From Melieria omissa (taxonomy: Eukaryota > Arthropoda > Insecta > Diptera > Ulidiidae), in NCBI GenBank assembly GCA_963971225.1, contig OZ020269.1, positions 36,663,264 through 36,727,263 of the forward strand: a stretch of DNA of 64,000 bases. The letters run 5' to 3'. The stretch's first letter is position 1, and every line of letters begins with the position of its first letter. Made by a program: the position numbers and the translations under genes. Below, one piece after another: positions 42,824 to 53,934 of the stretch. Below the pieces are notes generated by a model. The model ran no database searches, had not been told where the DNA came from, and saw nothing but the letters and a program-made list of their open reading frames with translations.

Positions 42824-44091
42824 GTACCTAACACTTCGTTCAATAATGTGTGTGACTGACACATAGATGGCGGCACTAATACTAAGTCAATATTTTTTTT
42901 CGAAATTGTGAACCTTTAGTTTACAAGTTACAGTGCTTTAAGTGACACTACTTTTGAGTTTTCAAAAAAAATGAATTCAAAGCAATTCCGTGTGCTGATT
43001 TATCATTGTTTTTTAATGAAAAAAAATACTGTTCAATGCCAGGAATGGCTTGAAAAACATTATTCGGACTCTGCTCCATCAAAAAGAACCATTTGTTATT
43101 GGTATGTCGAATTCAAACGTGGTCGTACAGACACCGATGACATTCCATCTACTGGACAGCCAAATGACGCTGTTATTCCGGAAAACGTTGAAAAAACACT
43201 GAAAATCATTATGTCCGACCGTAAAGTGAAAGTGGGGGAGATTGCTGACATTCTAAAGATATCAGCAGGCAGTGTACACACCATAATACACGAACATTTG
43301 GTTATGAAAAAGGTGTTTTCGAAATGGGTGCCGCGTTTGCTCACACCGGAGCAAAAACAACAACGAATCGATGATTCAAAGAGCTGTTTGGACATGTTTA
43401 CGCGCAACAAGTCGGAGTTTTTGCGTCGGTACATCACAATGGATGAAACATGGATCCACCATTTCACTCCAGAGTCAAATCGGCAGTCTGCTGAGTGGCA
43501 TGCAACCGGTGAAAGCCGCCCAAAGCGTCCAAAGGCACAAACATCGGCTGGCAAGGTTATGGCGTCAGTATTTTGGGATGTGCACGGAATAATATTCATC
43601 GACTATCTTGAGAAAGGGAAAACAATCAATAGCGACTATTATATAGCGTTATTGGAACGTTTGAAAGAAGAAATCGCGATTAAGCGGCCCCATATGAAGA
43701 AGAAAAAAGTGTTGTTTCACCAAGCCAATGCACCGTGTCACAAGTCGATGAAAACGATGGCAAAAATGCATGAATTGGGCTTCGAATTGCTTCCTCATCC
43801 CCCGTATTCTCCAGATCTGGCCCCCAGCGACTACTGGCTCTTCGCAGACCTCAAAAAGATGCTCCGTGGTAAGAGATTTGGCTCAAATGATGAAGTAATC
43901 GCCGAAACTAACGCCTATTTTGAAGGCAAAGAAAAATCGTTCTACAAAGGCGGTATCGAAAGATTGGAAAAGCGTTGGAATGATTGTATCTCCCTAAAAG
44001 GGGACTATGTTGATGAATAAAAACGAATTTTGGCAAAAAAATGTGTTTTAATTAGTTAGTCACACACATTATTGAACGAAGTGTTATGTAC
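42824..44091 (+). mobile_element. mariner (irritans subfamily), full-length
   Basis: Terminal repeats of about 37 bp, GTACCTAACACTTCGTTCAA... on the left and GTACATAACACTTCGTTCAA... read inward on the right, differ at two positions. A TA lies at 42825-42826 and 44089-44090, so the ends may be two or three bases inside the coordinates given. The 1.27-kb length is normal for a complete mariner. It holds one uninterrupted transposase frame. Confidence 0.9.
42971..44020 (+). CDS. mariner transposase, open frame, catalytic Asp-2 replaced by Ala
   Basis: 349 residues, the full mariner length. The N-terminal helix-turn-helix region begins MNSKQFRVLIYHCFLMKK. The WVPRLLTPEQKQQR linker is typical of the Himar1/irritans group. 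The first catalytic Asp is D158 in ITMDETWIHHF. The second block reads VLFHQANAPCHKS, where the family has HQDNAPCH, so residue 252 is Ala (codon GCC at 43724-43726). The third block, PPYSPDLAPSDYWLF, keeps D287, and 34 residues separate 252 from 287, the D34D spacing. A transposase without the middle Asp should bind its terminal repeats but not cleave. The frame is otherwise free of stops and frameshifts, and the start ATG directly follows an A-run typical of these elements. Confidence 0.92.
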   Translation: MNSKQFRVLIYHCFLMKKNTVQCQEWLEKHYSDSAPSKRTICYWYVEFKRGRTDTDDIPSTGQPNDAVIPENVEKTLKIIMSDRKVKVGEIADILKISAGSVHTIIHEHLVMKKVFSKWVPRLLTPEQKQQRIDDSKSCLDMFTRNKSEFLRRYITMDETWIHHFTPESNRQSAEWHATGESRPKRPKAQTSAGKVMASVFWDVHGIIFIDYLEKGKTINSDYYIALLERLKEEIAIKRPHMKKKKVLFHQANAPCHKSMKTMAKMHELGFELLPHPPYSPDLAPSDYWLFADLKKMLRGKRFGSNDEVIAETNAYFEGKEKSFYKGGIERLEKRWNDCISLKGDYVDE

Positions 44092-44097
44092 CTATAA

Positions 44098-45434
44098 CAC
44101 AGAGCAACAAAATCGACATTATTTTTTTTTTCTGAAATCAAACCATACTTTTCTAAAGGATTTTTGGACGCTGATCACAACTGCGTACTTAGTTTTTTGA
44201 TTGTTTGAGCGGCTTAAGAAATATTGATGGTTTTCCTCGGAGGGCGTTTTCCATGTTTTTTGACCATTATACGTATGCAGCTTCTACAAACCTGAAGTCT
44301 AAAATGCCATTTTTTTAACATAGATTAACAATACTCTAACTATGTATTTCAAATTTAAAACATTAAAATCGGTTGAAATTTGCAAGAGTTATTCATTTGC
44401 AAAGTCAAATTTTCAGTTACTTTGCAAGATTGCGAATACACAAAAGAATTTTTCTTACAAAAAATATATATTGCCATATAGTGAAAGAAGAATGTTGGGG
44501 CTTTCAATTAAAAAAGAAATTTTTGAAATACGATGTTTTTAATAGAGTATGTGTACAAATATGTAAGTTCTCCATTGATAAATTCAGCAACAAAAGCAAT
44601 GATTTACTTTTGAGCTATAATATCGGAGCACACTTTTAGGCAGCGATATGAAAATGCTCACATTCATCACATGCCCTTGATTCATAAAATTTTCAGTTTT
44701 GATTTTGATTTTTTTTGCGCCCTAAAATATGTCGCAGTGAAATATGGAAAAACAGCAAGTAGTTTGCTAAGTGTGTTTGGTTGAAATTTTTACTTGTGTG
44801 ATGCAACTCTTTTTAGAATATCTCCTACAGTAACGAACCAATTCAAATTTTGTTAATGCCCTTGAAAAGACAAATATTGAGGCTTGCGAAAATACTTTAG
44901 CTACTTTCGTCAATGACGCGAAAAGCATTAGGGGATTTCAATACAAACACGTGTTCAGAAGATGAAGTCGCATTTACACTCTAACGAGCATAGGCCGAGA
45001 ATGGCACATACAATGCAAAAAATCTGTTCTATAAGCTTAAGTTACAACCTTACACTATACATTGCACACTAACTCCTAGTTGAAAATTGCAACACCGATT
45101 TTTAATGAATTTTTATGAAAAATTCGCGAAAATTGAACTTTGAAGGGCCATAGCCATGTTAACCCTTGACCAATCGAAATCGACTATGGTCAGAATTATA
45201 GCTTGAGGATTCGTTATTCTGTCATAAAAAAATTATCGTGTTTTTCAACATATTACAAATGCAATAAAAATTCAAAGATGAAAAAACGTGGAAAACACCT
45301 CCTAGCAAAAACCACCAATAACTTACAAACCGCTCAAACAATCAAAAAACTAAGTACGCAGTTGTAATCAGCGTCCAAAAATCCTTTAGAAAAGGTTTAC
45401 TAGAACTCGGAAAAATTTTGGCTGTTGCTCAGTG
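44098..45434. mobile_element. long-TIR DNA element with TAA target repeats
   Basis: Ends CACAGAGCAACA (44098) and CACTGAGCAACA (read inward from 45434). After a divergent patch, a strongly matching inverted block of about 120 bp (44150-44270 with 45280-45400) includes TTTTTTGATTGTTTGAGCGG on the left. The flanking triplet TAA is repeated (44095-44097, 45435-45437). A 3-bp TAA duplication suits PIF/Harbinger; a CACTG start suits CACTA. The interior has no recognisable transposase. Confidence 0.65.
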
Positions 45435-46522
45435 TAATCGATGTGGGTTAGGGACGTGAATAGAAATGAAATGAAGAATTGTCATTTGACACATGACTTT
45501 TATGATCGTCCGTAGTCTGCGTGGGTGACATCTGTCGCATATACAATATTTGTGTCACGTTGTGCTTCCCATAATTCCAATACTGAAGTTCATAAACCCA
45601 TACGACACTCAAACAAACACGAAATTATGATAAATGTCAACCAGAACACGAGTCGACACGATAATTTCCCTTGCGCCGCCGACAAACGGCACACTGCGTG
45701 TGCGTGTGCTGCACTAAAGCGGAGATACTGTCGAGTCTGTCCGGGACGACCGCGGAGAATGTGTGCGGCTGATGCTGAACAAAGTTGCGTGGAAATAAGC
45801 CACAATCCGGCAGCGTAATTGCAGCGCCGAATTTCCGTCTCCACCTTCTTCGCATTTCCCGACGAACGCGGCTCCAGGCATTTGAGCGAGATTAATGTAG
45901 TGAGGAAAATCATAAATTAATTAGGAGGAATGAGAAATGGGGGAAGTGCCGCGAAGGAGTGCCGATGTTGGATTGTGGTGTTTGGAAAATAATCCAAAAC
46001 ACTTATTAGTGACACTTAGCAGCGATTTATCGCGCAAAGTGATACTCGTCTTACGGTGTATTGTGAACAAGTAGGGCAGTCCAAGGGTCGTCGTGGAGCT
46101 CCACACAAGTATGTATTTTAAACCCTGTAGGAATTCGGACCGAATGTAGTTTTTCAACTGGTTGCTGTCAGTCATAGTTGACTTTAGAACCGATTTGTTT
46201 CCTTGGAGCAAACTCACCCTTTTAACCCCATCTGCATCCATTTGCAACTAATCAAAGTCAGTCCTAAGTAAAACAGTTTCTAAACCAGTTTCGAATAATT
46301 TGCGAACTAGTTTATTCTGAGCGAGTTTTCTAACTAGTTGAATTTTATAAAGGAAAACAAAACAATGAAATTTTTAAATATTCATTTTATTTCAAAAATA
46401 TTTTTAAAATAACAACAATTCATCGGGAATGGAAAACAAAATATGTACACAGTCCAACAATTATGTATTAAGACTGCCTCTAGAAAACACAAAACACGAT
46501 ATCTGCTAATTTTTCGGTATAT
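45435..46522. other. unassigned DNA with a GC-rich patch
   Basis: About 45640-45880 is markedly GC-richer, with overlapping open frames on both strands (45525-45818 plus, 45590-45913 minus) that I do not recognise. The rest is featureless. Confidence 0.35.
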
Positions 46523-46524
46523 AC

Positions 46525-47640
46525 AGTGGCGGACAAAACTGTTCACGAATTTTCATAAGTTAGAAAGCTTATCAAATTTTTTACTTTTTAACAACAAAAA
46601 CAAAAATTTAAGTACATAGTTTTAAAATTGAATATTTTGTTTACTGAAAAACAACAAACAAAATATTATAATTATATAATAATAAATAAAGAAACACTAA
46701 AATTCAACAAAAGTGGTGTGAACAGTTTTGACGCATATAAGCAAAAATCGATTGATATTATCTTTAATATTTTGGGTGGTCTCCGCGGGCCTTTATAATG
46801 ATTCGGCATGCTTTGTACTAGATTGTGTAGTATTTTTGAGGGTATTTCCAACCACGCTGGTGAAGTTTTTTCCCATAATCTGTCAATATCCTTTGGTAAG
46901 TCTTTTTGGGCATAATTTTTCTCTTTAAGGCAAACCACTAATGTTCTATGGGGTTTAAGTCCGGTAATTGGGGTGGCCAATCAAAAATATGTATGCCGTT
47001 TTCGGCGATCCACTCTTTGGTGGCTCTGGCTGTATGTTTTAGGTCGTTGTCCTGCACACAAATTTTTTCGTGACCCGGCTTTGTATAAAAGATATCTAAA
47101 CATAGTAGGTAGGAGCCCTCTCAAATCGTAATAAAGTCGCTTACCATCATTTTACTTTTGATACGGCACAAAATTCCGACATCACTTCCACGGAAACAAC
47201 CGCATGCTATAAGAGAAACAACTTCCAAACTTTAGAGTTTGTTTTATATTGCAGTTTGGGACTCCAATTTGCTTGTCTACCCAAGTGTAACGTTTACCGT
47301 CAGACCTCAAACGATGAATTTTTGTTTCATCCTACCAAGTTACTCTCAGCGAGTCATCAACGGGAGTCATTGCGTACTTCTTAGCAAATGCCAACCCAAC
47401 CTTGCGATGACGACCAGTCAACAATGTTTTTTTATGTTTTGATCTTGGCTACAAATCCGCTTTCGTTTAATGTCTTTTGGACGGTTCTAGTGGTGACTTG
47501 TATACATTAATCAGCTTGTAGTACTTTTGCGATGTCTGCAGCAGTGTTAGGGCAACAGTTAAAATCAACCTGCAAACAAAACGCTGAACCACCGGAAACT
47601 ACTTTTTCTTGCGACCATTTTTGCTCGATCTGGGTGTTAT
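46525..47640 (-). pseudogene. Tc1-like transposase, heavily degraded
   Basis: Minus-strand fragments in several frames: GLLTGRHRKVGLAFAKKYAM near 47400, DETKIHRLRSDGKRYTWV near 47300, CAGQRPKTYSQSHQRV near 47040 and LATPITGLKPHRTLVV near 46970, corresponding to the usual DWP..SPDLNPIE.LW region in shifted frames. Several stops and frameshifts. A terminal-repeat-like CAGTGGCGGACAAAACTG sits at 46527-46544; the partner end was not found. Confidence 0.65.
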
Positions 47641-47883
47641 ATTATAGCAGTCTTTAATTTTTTTAGCTACACCGATTGATATTTTGTGTTTTCCAGCAAA
47701 TTTCCGATAGGTGAAACTACTTTCAATGTCTTTTGCAAAAATTTTCTTTAAATTCTGCAAACAATTTTCGCCCTATTTCAAATCAGCAAATTTAATTAGA
47801 AGTTTTGTACTTTGAAAAATTTTTGGGAGCATAATGTTATATATTATTTATCTTCTCAATACACTAAAATTATCATGGTATAA

Positions 47884-48540
47884 CATGCTGGCTTGAAGTA
47901 CAAATGTGGCAAACTACGATTGCTATACTCCAAACAAGTACCCGCGAATTTAACATTTCCTGATTCAATACACTTGTTACATCGATTTAATAGTGATTCA
48001 AACGCCTGTTCCAGCTCATTTTTCGGAATTTCATCAAAAAAGCATCCTTTCAACTTCAATTTCAGTTTCGGGAACAAAGAGAAGTCGCACGGTGCTAAAT
48101 CAGGTGAATACGACGGATGATTCAACACACCGACCTGAGTCCGAGCCAAAAATTTACGAACAATGAGTGTTGTGTGACTCGGTGCATTATCGTGCAACAG
48201 AGACCAACTTTTTGGGTCGCGGTATTCTGGTCAAATACGACGGATTCTGGCCATCAAACGCTTCAAAACTTCGAGGTAATATGCGGCAGTAACTGTTTGA
48301 CCAGTTGGAACAAATTCTTTGTGGATAATTTCTTTGCTATCGAAGAATGTGATGAGCAGTGTTTTGATTTTTTATGGAACTTTTCGTGTTTTTTTGGCTT
48401 GTGGTGAGTTTTTATTTCCATTCCGCACTTTGACGCTTGGATCGTATTGGAAACACCATATTTCATCACCCGTAACAATTGTTTTCAGGAAGTTTGGATC
48501 ATTTTCTGCGGCTGCAACGATGTCTAATGTGTAATGACCG
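47884..48540 (-). pseudogene. mariner-like transposase, 5'-truncated, two stops
   Basis: Minus-strand reading gives NDPNFLKTIVTGDEIWCFQYDP (first Asp), then IKTLLITFFDSKEIIHKEFV, LLHDNAPSHTTLIVRKFLA (second Asp) and HPSYSPDLAPCDFSLFPKL (third Asp). All three catalytic positions are present, but there are stops near 48375 and 48238 and the DNA-binding domain is missing. It is a different subfamily from the irritans-type copies and is closer in motif to the element at 40836-41742. Confidence 0.8.
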
Positions 48541-48683
48541 CTCTTTGCTCCATGTTAAAATTTCAACATCAAACGAAAACGTGTTTTGCAAAATGAATTT
48601 TAATAAATACTAGTAGAGTCCTTCGGCTTTGCACGCAAGCTTGAAGTCAAGAAAAGCCAATAAATAAAGTTTCTTCATACTAC

Positions 48684-50980
48684 ACTCTAAGTGCATCCTT
48701 CATCGACCACGACCACAGTCCTCCTGAAGTCGACCAGGTCCTCACAGTTTCTCCTCCAACTTGGCTGACCCATTCCCATCTACAGTGGGCCATCAAGACC
48801 TTCGATCCATTCAAGTCCCCAGGACCGGATGGCATCATTCCAGCTGACATCCAACACAGCGCTGAGGCATTAATGCCTCGGCTGCTACGCATATACAACG
48901 CTTGTCTGGATCTCTCCTACATTCCCTTCAGTTGGAGAGAATCCAGAGTGGTTTTCATTCCTAAGGCGGGGAAGTCGTCCCATGTTAAGGCTAAAGACTA
49001 CAGGCCCATCTGCCTATCCTCTTTCCTTCTCAAAACCTTCGAAAGGGTTCTAGATCACCAAATCAGGAACTCTATCGATCCATCTCTCCTTTCTCAGTCG
49101 CAACATGCCTACACTAGGGGCACGTCTGTCGAAACTGCCTTACACTCGCTTCTCGAGACGGTCGATAGATCTCTCGTGCACATGGAGTACACTCTGACAG
49201 CGTTCCTCAGTATGCGTGTTGTCAGCGCCTCTATTGGAAACACTCGCATCAAGCGCATGGTCAGGAGGGGCACACCGCAGGGCGGCGTGCTTTCTCCACT
49301 GATCTGGAATCTGGCAGTAAACTCTCTCTTACACCGGCTGGACAATACTGGTTGCAGAATTGTCGCGTACGCGGACGACATTGCGATTGCAGTCTCCGGA
49401 AAATATCTCTCCACTCTCTCTGAGAGACTTGGTTATGCACTAAGGATTCTATCCCAATGGTGCCGTGAATTTGGCCTTGACGTCAATCCCTCCAAAACCG
49501 AGGTCATGCTCTTTAGCAGGAAGTACAAGATACCTCGGTTCGTACTTCCCACTCTGAACGGCGTTAGACTTAACCTCAGCAACAATGTTAGGTATCTTGG
49601 TCTAATACTTGACTCCAAACTGAATTGGAAGGCCAACATTGCTGAAAGGGCGCGGAAAGCCTCGTGTGCTCTCTACTGCTGTAAACGAGCTTTAGGCGCA
49701 AGATGGGGACTCCAACCTCGTGTTGTGTCGTGGCTTTACTCGGCAGTGGTTGAGCCAAACCTCCTTTACGGTGCCGTCTTTTGGTGGCCGGCCATTAGCA
49801 AGGCGGTCAACCTGAAACCTCTTGACAAAGTCAGGAGGATGGTGGCCCTTTTGGTTACAGGGGCTCTCCGTACTACACCCACCAAAGCACTGTACACCCT
49901 CCTCCACTGGCTCCCAACTGCACAACGGGTCAAATTACACGCGAAGTGTTCTGCAGTCAGACTTCACGCGATTTCCCGCTGGGCTAGATCGGATCTTGGT
50001 CATTCCAGGATTCTTATTGAGGACTGCTCGATGCCCACCGGCATCGACCTCATTAGCTCCCCTATCAAGCCTGATCACGGCTTCACTATACGCATCCCTC
50101 ATAGAGATGAATGGACAGGTAACGAACTAGCGACCGATGACTCCATCAACTTCTTTACTGACGGCTTCAAATTGGACAACAAGGTTGGCTGCGGGATTTT
50201 CTGCAGCCAACTGGGGCTTCGACTCTCCTTCCGCTTGGCTGATCACTGCAGTGTCTTCCAGGCGGAGGTAATGGCCATATATCAGGCCTCCATCTGGCTT
50301 ACTCGCGACAGCGCACACAGGGCAGATATCCACATTTACTCAGACAGTCAGGCAGCTATCAAGTCGCTCGCAAGGGCGACCACCTCATCTAAGCTGGTCC
50401 TGGACTGCCGTGAGTCTCTAAACGCCTTAGCCAGACGCTCCAATGTCTCACTACTCTGGGTGCCAGGGCACAGGGGCATCGTAGGTAACTGCGAGACGGA
50501 CGAATTAGCCAGAGCGGGTATGTTGCTCTCTGGTGCTTCGTCCTTCCTCGCTGTTGGAGCTCCTCTTGCATCAGTTAAACTGATGCTCAAGCAGTTTTAC
50601 TATAAAATAGCAAACGATTTGTGGTCTGAGGAACAGACCTGCAACATCTCCCGACAAACCTGGCCAACTTTCAACCTGAAACGGTCAACTTCAGTCGTCA
50701 CTCGATAAGTTTAACGGTATCGGTGCTTACGGGACACTATATCATGGGTAAGCACGCTGAAAGACTGGGTCTGCAATCCAACGACCTATGTCGAGGATGC
50801 GGCTCTGAGGAGGAGGACGAAACCGTTCTCCACCTGCTATGTCAATGTCCTTCTTTAGCCAGAAGAAGATTTAAATTCCTCGGCTCAGCCTTTTTCGATA
50901 GTCTAACTGGACTATCTCCTCTGAATTTCAGGGACATAGCCAGATTCATCATGGAATCTTCATGGCTCCAGGCGCGTTAA
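48684..50980 (+). pseudogene. LINE RT-RNase H polyprotein, motif A deleted
   Basis: The open frame runs from about 48690 (…FKSPGPDGIIPADIQ) through the ATG at 48873 to a stop at 50708. From that ATG it has KDYRPICLSSFLLKTFERVL at about 44-63, RRGTPQGGVLSPLIW, and YADD with D168 and D169. Between ETVDRSLVHMEYTLTAF and LSMRVVSASIGN (about residue 112) the catalytic Asp of motif A and its surroundings are missing, apparently an in-frame deletion of some 40 codons. The RNase H is complete: D430, E465, D491 and D543, with VPGHRGI. Beyond the stop, a second frame (50723-50980) continues LTGHYIMGKHAERLGL and CRGCGSEEEDETVLHLLCQCP, the usual C-terminal Cys-His motif, so the 50708 stop reflects a small frameshift. 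Confidence 0.88.
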
Positions 50981-51060
50981 GGGGTATCACAACGGGCCAA
51001 TAGTTGTGCCTACGTGAGCTTTTTCACATTGAAGGCTGCAACTCCAACCTAACCTAACCT
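48684..51060 (+). mobile_element. LOA-clade non-LTR retrotransposon, 5'-truncated
   Basis: RT followed by RNase H and a Cys-His tail in the order typical of LOA/I-type LINEs. Then a short 3' UTR (ggggtatcacaacgggcc...) ends in tandem AACCT units at about 51045-51059. Open coding starts abruptly near 48684 within the RT N-terminal region, so the endonuclease and any ORF1 are lost. It is inserted in Helitron H3. Clade assignment rests on gene order and motif style, so I-clade is the alternative. Confidence 0.8.
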
Positions 51061-51504
51061 ACACTCTATGGACTATGCCACGCCTCTTTTATGTAATGCC
51101 CAATCCATTCCTGCAGTCGAAGGGTGTGACTCGGTTTCATTGATATGCGACTTTCAGTTCCAAAGTTACGCGGAAAATTTCAGTCACAAAAAATATACCG
51201 CGCCCCTTGTTCAACGCCCATAAAGTTTTTCCAGTAGAATGACACATCTATGGGACGATGGTATACAAAACTTCATCGCTTTCAAACTTATTGTTCCGAA
51301 CCTATTCCACATTAAAAATTTGGGTTCTATGGGCGGTGCCATGCCCCTCGTCCAATACCCAACCCATTTCCCTTGTCGAAGGGAACATCTAAATCGTAAA
51401 TCTTTGATGTGTGATTTGTAGTTTTACCAGTGAAACGACACATCTAAACGGTGGCCCCGCACCAAATTTCAATTCTGCCCGATATCCCATTCCGAAGGTA
51501 TTCC

Positions 51505-52685
51505 TAGAGTCCGACCGATTAATCGGCATCGGCATCGGCTAGTATCGGCCAATAAAATTGGTATCGGCATCGGCTAGTATCGGCATCGGCCAAAAAAAAG
51601 GATCGGCATCGGCTTCTGCCTTTTTTGGCCGATGCCACATCGGCTTTTTTTTTTTGGCCGATGCCACATCGGTTTGTTTAGGTTGATTTTCATTCATTTC
51701 ATTTCTTGTTTGTTTTTATCTGCAGCTGAATCGCACTGTCTTTCTTTTTCATATCTCGCTTTGTATATTTATTACATTTTTATTATACGTTACTACCCAG
51801 TGTTGCCTGATTAGAGGGTTTCTCCCTAGATTTGTTTGGATTTTATGACAAATATTTAAGGGGACAATATTTTACAGATATTTTTAATCTATTTTTGCTA
51901 CATCAACACCTTGTTCAGCTATATTGGTTAGTGGGTCTTTTGTTAATTGCTTGTGCCAAATAGAATGAGCAATTTTCATGAAATATTAATTTTATGTGTG
52001 CATTATAAATTTGGGGGAAATTTTAGTTGTTAGGGGGGAAATGGAATTAATTTTAGGAGGATTGCTTGAAATCCGTCTGGCAACACTGTTACACGCGTCT
52101 GCCGGTAACCCCTCAAAAAAAGAGAAATTGGCGCTACGGATGGTTTGATTGTGTTATTGGTAAGTAATTGCTTGATAATTATTGTACAAGTCTTAAAAAA
52201 TGTTTCGTACAGGAATTATGTCGCAACTAAACCCGATTTGGAATTACTTTGAACGGCTAATTAACACGGCCAAGTGTAAAGTTTGTTCGAAAGAAATTTG
52301 AGAGTACAAATTTTAATATAATAATCGTAATTGTAAAAGAAGAAACTGAATTTGTATGCAATATTTATTAATAACCTGTGTTAACGTCAGTATTTTTGTT
52401 TATCTCAGTGGAATATATGCGATACATTTGTTTTTTTTAATACATTGTTAATGTTAATGTATTTAAATTCTGAATTTTCTTGTAATTTTATTTAGTTTTT
52501 AGTTGTTTATTTTCTCGTTTTTGTTTGTTAATTAGTTCCTTTTGTTGTTTTATATTGAATTGTGTTTTTGATTGAATTGATTCGTGTTGTTTTTTCTATG
52601 GAATCGGCATCGGCCGATTTGCGGCCTTTTGACCGATTAATCGGCATCGGCATCGGCCAAAAAATTTGGTATCGGTCGGACTCTA
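51505..52685 (+). mobile_element. hAT element, BED-finger family, copy 1
   Basis: Ends TAGAGTCCGACCGATTAA and the inverted TCGGTCGGACTCTA are flanked by an 8-bp repeat GGTATTCC / GATATTCC (51497-51504, 52686-52693; one mismatch). Subterminal DNA is packed with CGGCATCGG words on both sides. The interior carries a short remnant of a BED zinc finger. It is nested in Helitron H3. Copy 2 is at 55755-56559. Confidence 0.88.
52218..52301 (+). pseudogene. BED zinc-finger remnant of a hAT transposase
   Basis: Twenty-seven codons, MSQLNPIWNYFERLINTAKC followed by KVCSKEI and a stop. The W..YF.......A.C..C pattern is the first half of a BED finger, the N-terminal DNA-binding domain of hAT transposases. 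It is the only coding trace left in the element and identifies the superfamily independently of the 8-bp duplication. Confidence 0.75.
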
Positions 52686-53934
52686 GATATTCCATATTGA
52701 AAATTTAAGTTGTATGGGCGGTGCCACGCCCCCTTGTCAAAAACCCACCCCATTCCCCATATCGAAAAACACAACTAAATCGTATGTTTGTACCAAGTGT
52801 CATTGATGTGAAAGCTAAAGTTACATTGGCATTTAAAAAGTGCCCCTTTCCCAACGCCCATTAAATTTTACCAGTGAAACGGAACATATAAACGGTGGCC
52901 CCACACCAAATTTTAATGCTGTCCGACTTCTCATTACGAAAATATTCCATATTGAAAATTTAAGTTGTATGGGAGGTGCCACGCCTACCTATCGGGTCCT
53001 ATTCGCACTATGTGGTTTACCGAGACTTACTCAGGACGAACATTCCGTGAAAAATTCAACTAATCGGCTATCGGCATACATTAATTTTTATATACAACAT
53101 ATAGATATTTGCTGCAATGTCACAGTTAATATCACAGTTAATTTCTGTCATCATAATGAGCATTGCAGAAAAGCGTAAAAGGTGGGCGTGGTCACCCTTA
53201 TATAGCTTATGTTTACCGCTATGAAACACAGAATCATTTTACATCAACATTAATTTTCGGAAATGTACCGTAGCTTTGTTTTGTTAGTTTAGTGGGCGCG
53301 GGAAGTGGGTGTGGCCGATTATAGTAAATCTTATGCTTACCGCAATGACACGTTGAATCGTTTGATACCCATATTGCTATGACAAATATACCATGGCTGA
53401 TTTGTTATTATAGTGGGCGTGGCGAAAAGGCATATCAGATGGGGGTGCTCAATCTTATATATTCTATGTTAATATCAATGAAACACAGAATCATTTGATA
53501 TTAATACTAATTCACCGACATGTACCGTAGCTTCGTTTTGTTAGTTTAGTAGGCGCGGAAAGTGAGCGTGGTCGATTATATTATAACCTATGTTTGCCGC
53601 AATGACACGCTGAATCGTTTCATACCCATATTGTCTTAAAAAAGCATACCATAGATGACTTTTGTTACCATAGTGGGCGTAATAAGGGGGCGTGGTCATT
53701 ATCATATAGTCTATGTACCATTCCCGTAGATAAAAAATGTTTGGTGCTTATTTCATCTAAATCGGTTCAGTGGTTTTTGCCTGATTGTGGCTCAAAAAAC
53801 GTCACACTTGTTTTTACATAATACATAGTATAGATTAAATGTCAATCAAATGTCATGAAATTTTGACAGTTAGTAGAGGAAGGTTGAAGCTTAAAAGGCA
53901 TGTGCTTGCACATAGATGGACTGTGTGTATACAT

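Larger units (their letters stand above)
48610..53834 (-). mobile_element. Helitron, non-autonomous, copy H3, interrupted
   Basis: On the minus strand it starts TCTATACTATG after an A (complement of 53835) and ends ...CTCTACTAG before a T (48609). A TTGCGTGCAAAGCCG hairpin region like that of H2 lies close to the 3' end. The interior repeats GGGCGGTGCCACGCC-type blocks, the reverse complement of H1's units, and about 53180-53720 holds a further tandem of units of roughly 240 bp. It is split by the LOA LINE at 48684-51060 and the hAT element at 51505-52685. The unity of the two outer ends is inferred. Confidence 0.65.

Noticed and set aside
43096..43599. 167-codon minus-strand frame
   Set aside because: Shadow of the mariner transposase on the plus strand.
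45525..45913. Possible exon in a GC-rich patch
   Set aside because: Frames on both strands are equally open, neither has a recognisable domain, and no splice context was convincing.
51045..51059. TTAGG-type telomere repeat
   Set aside because: Only three units, at the exact 3' end of a LINE in interstitial DNA; it is reported as a LINE tail instead.
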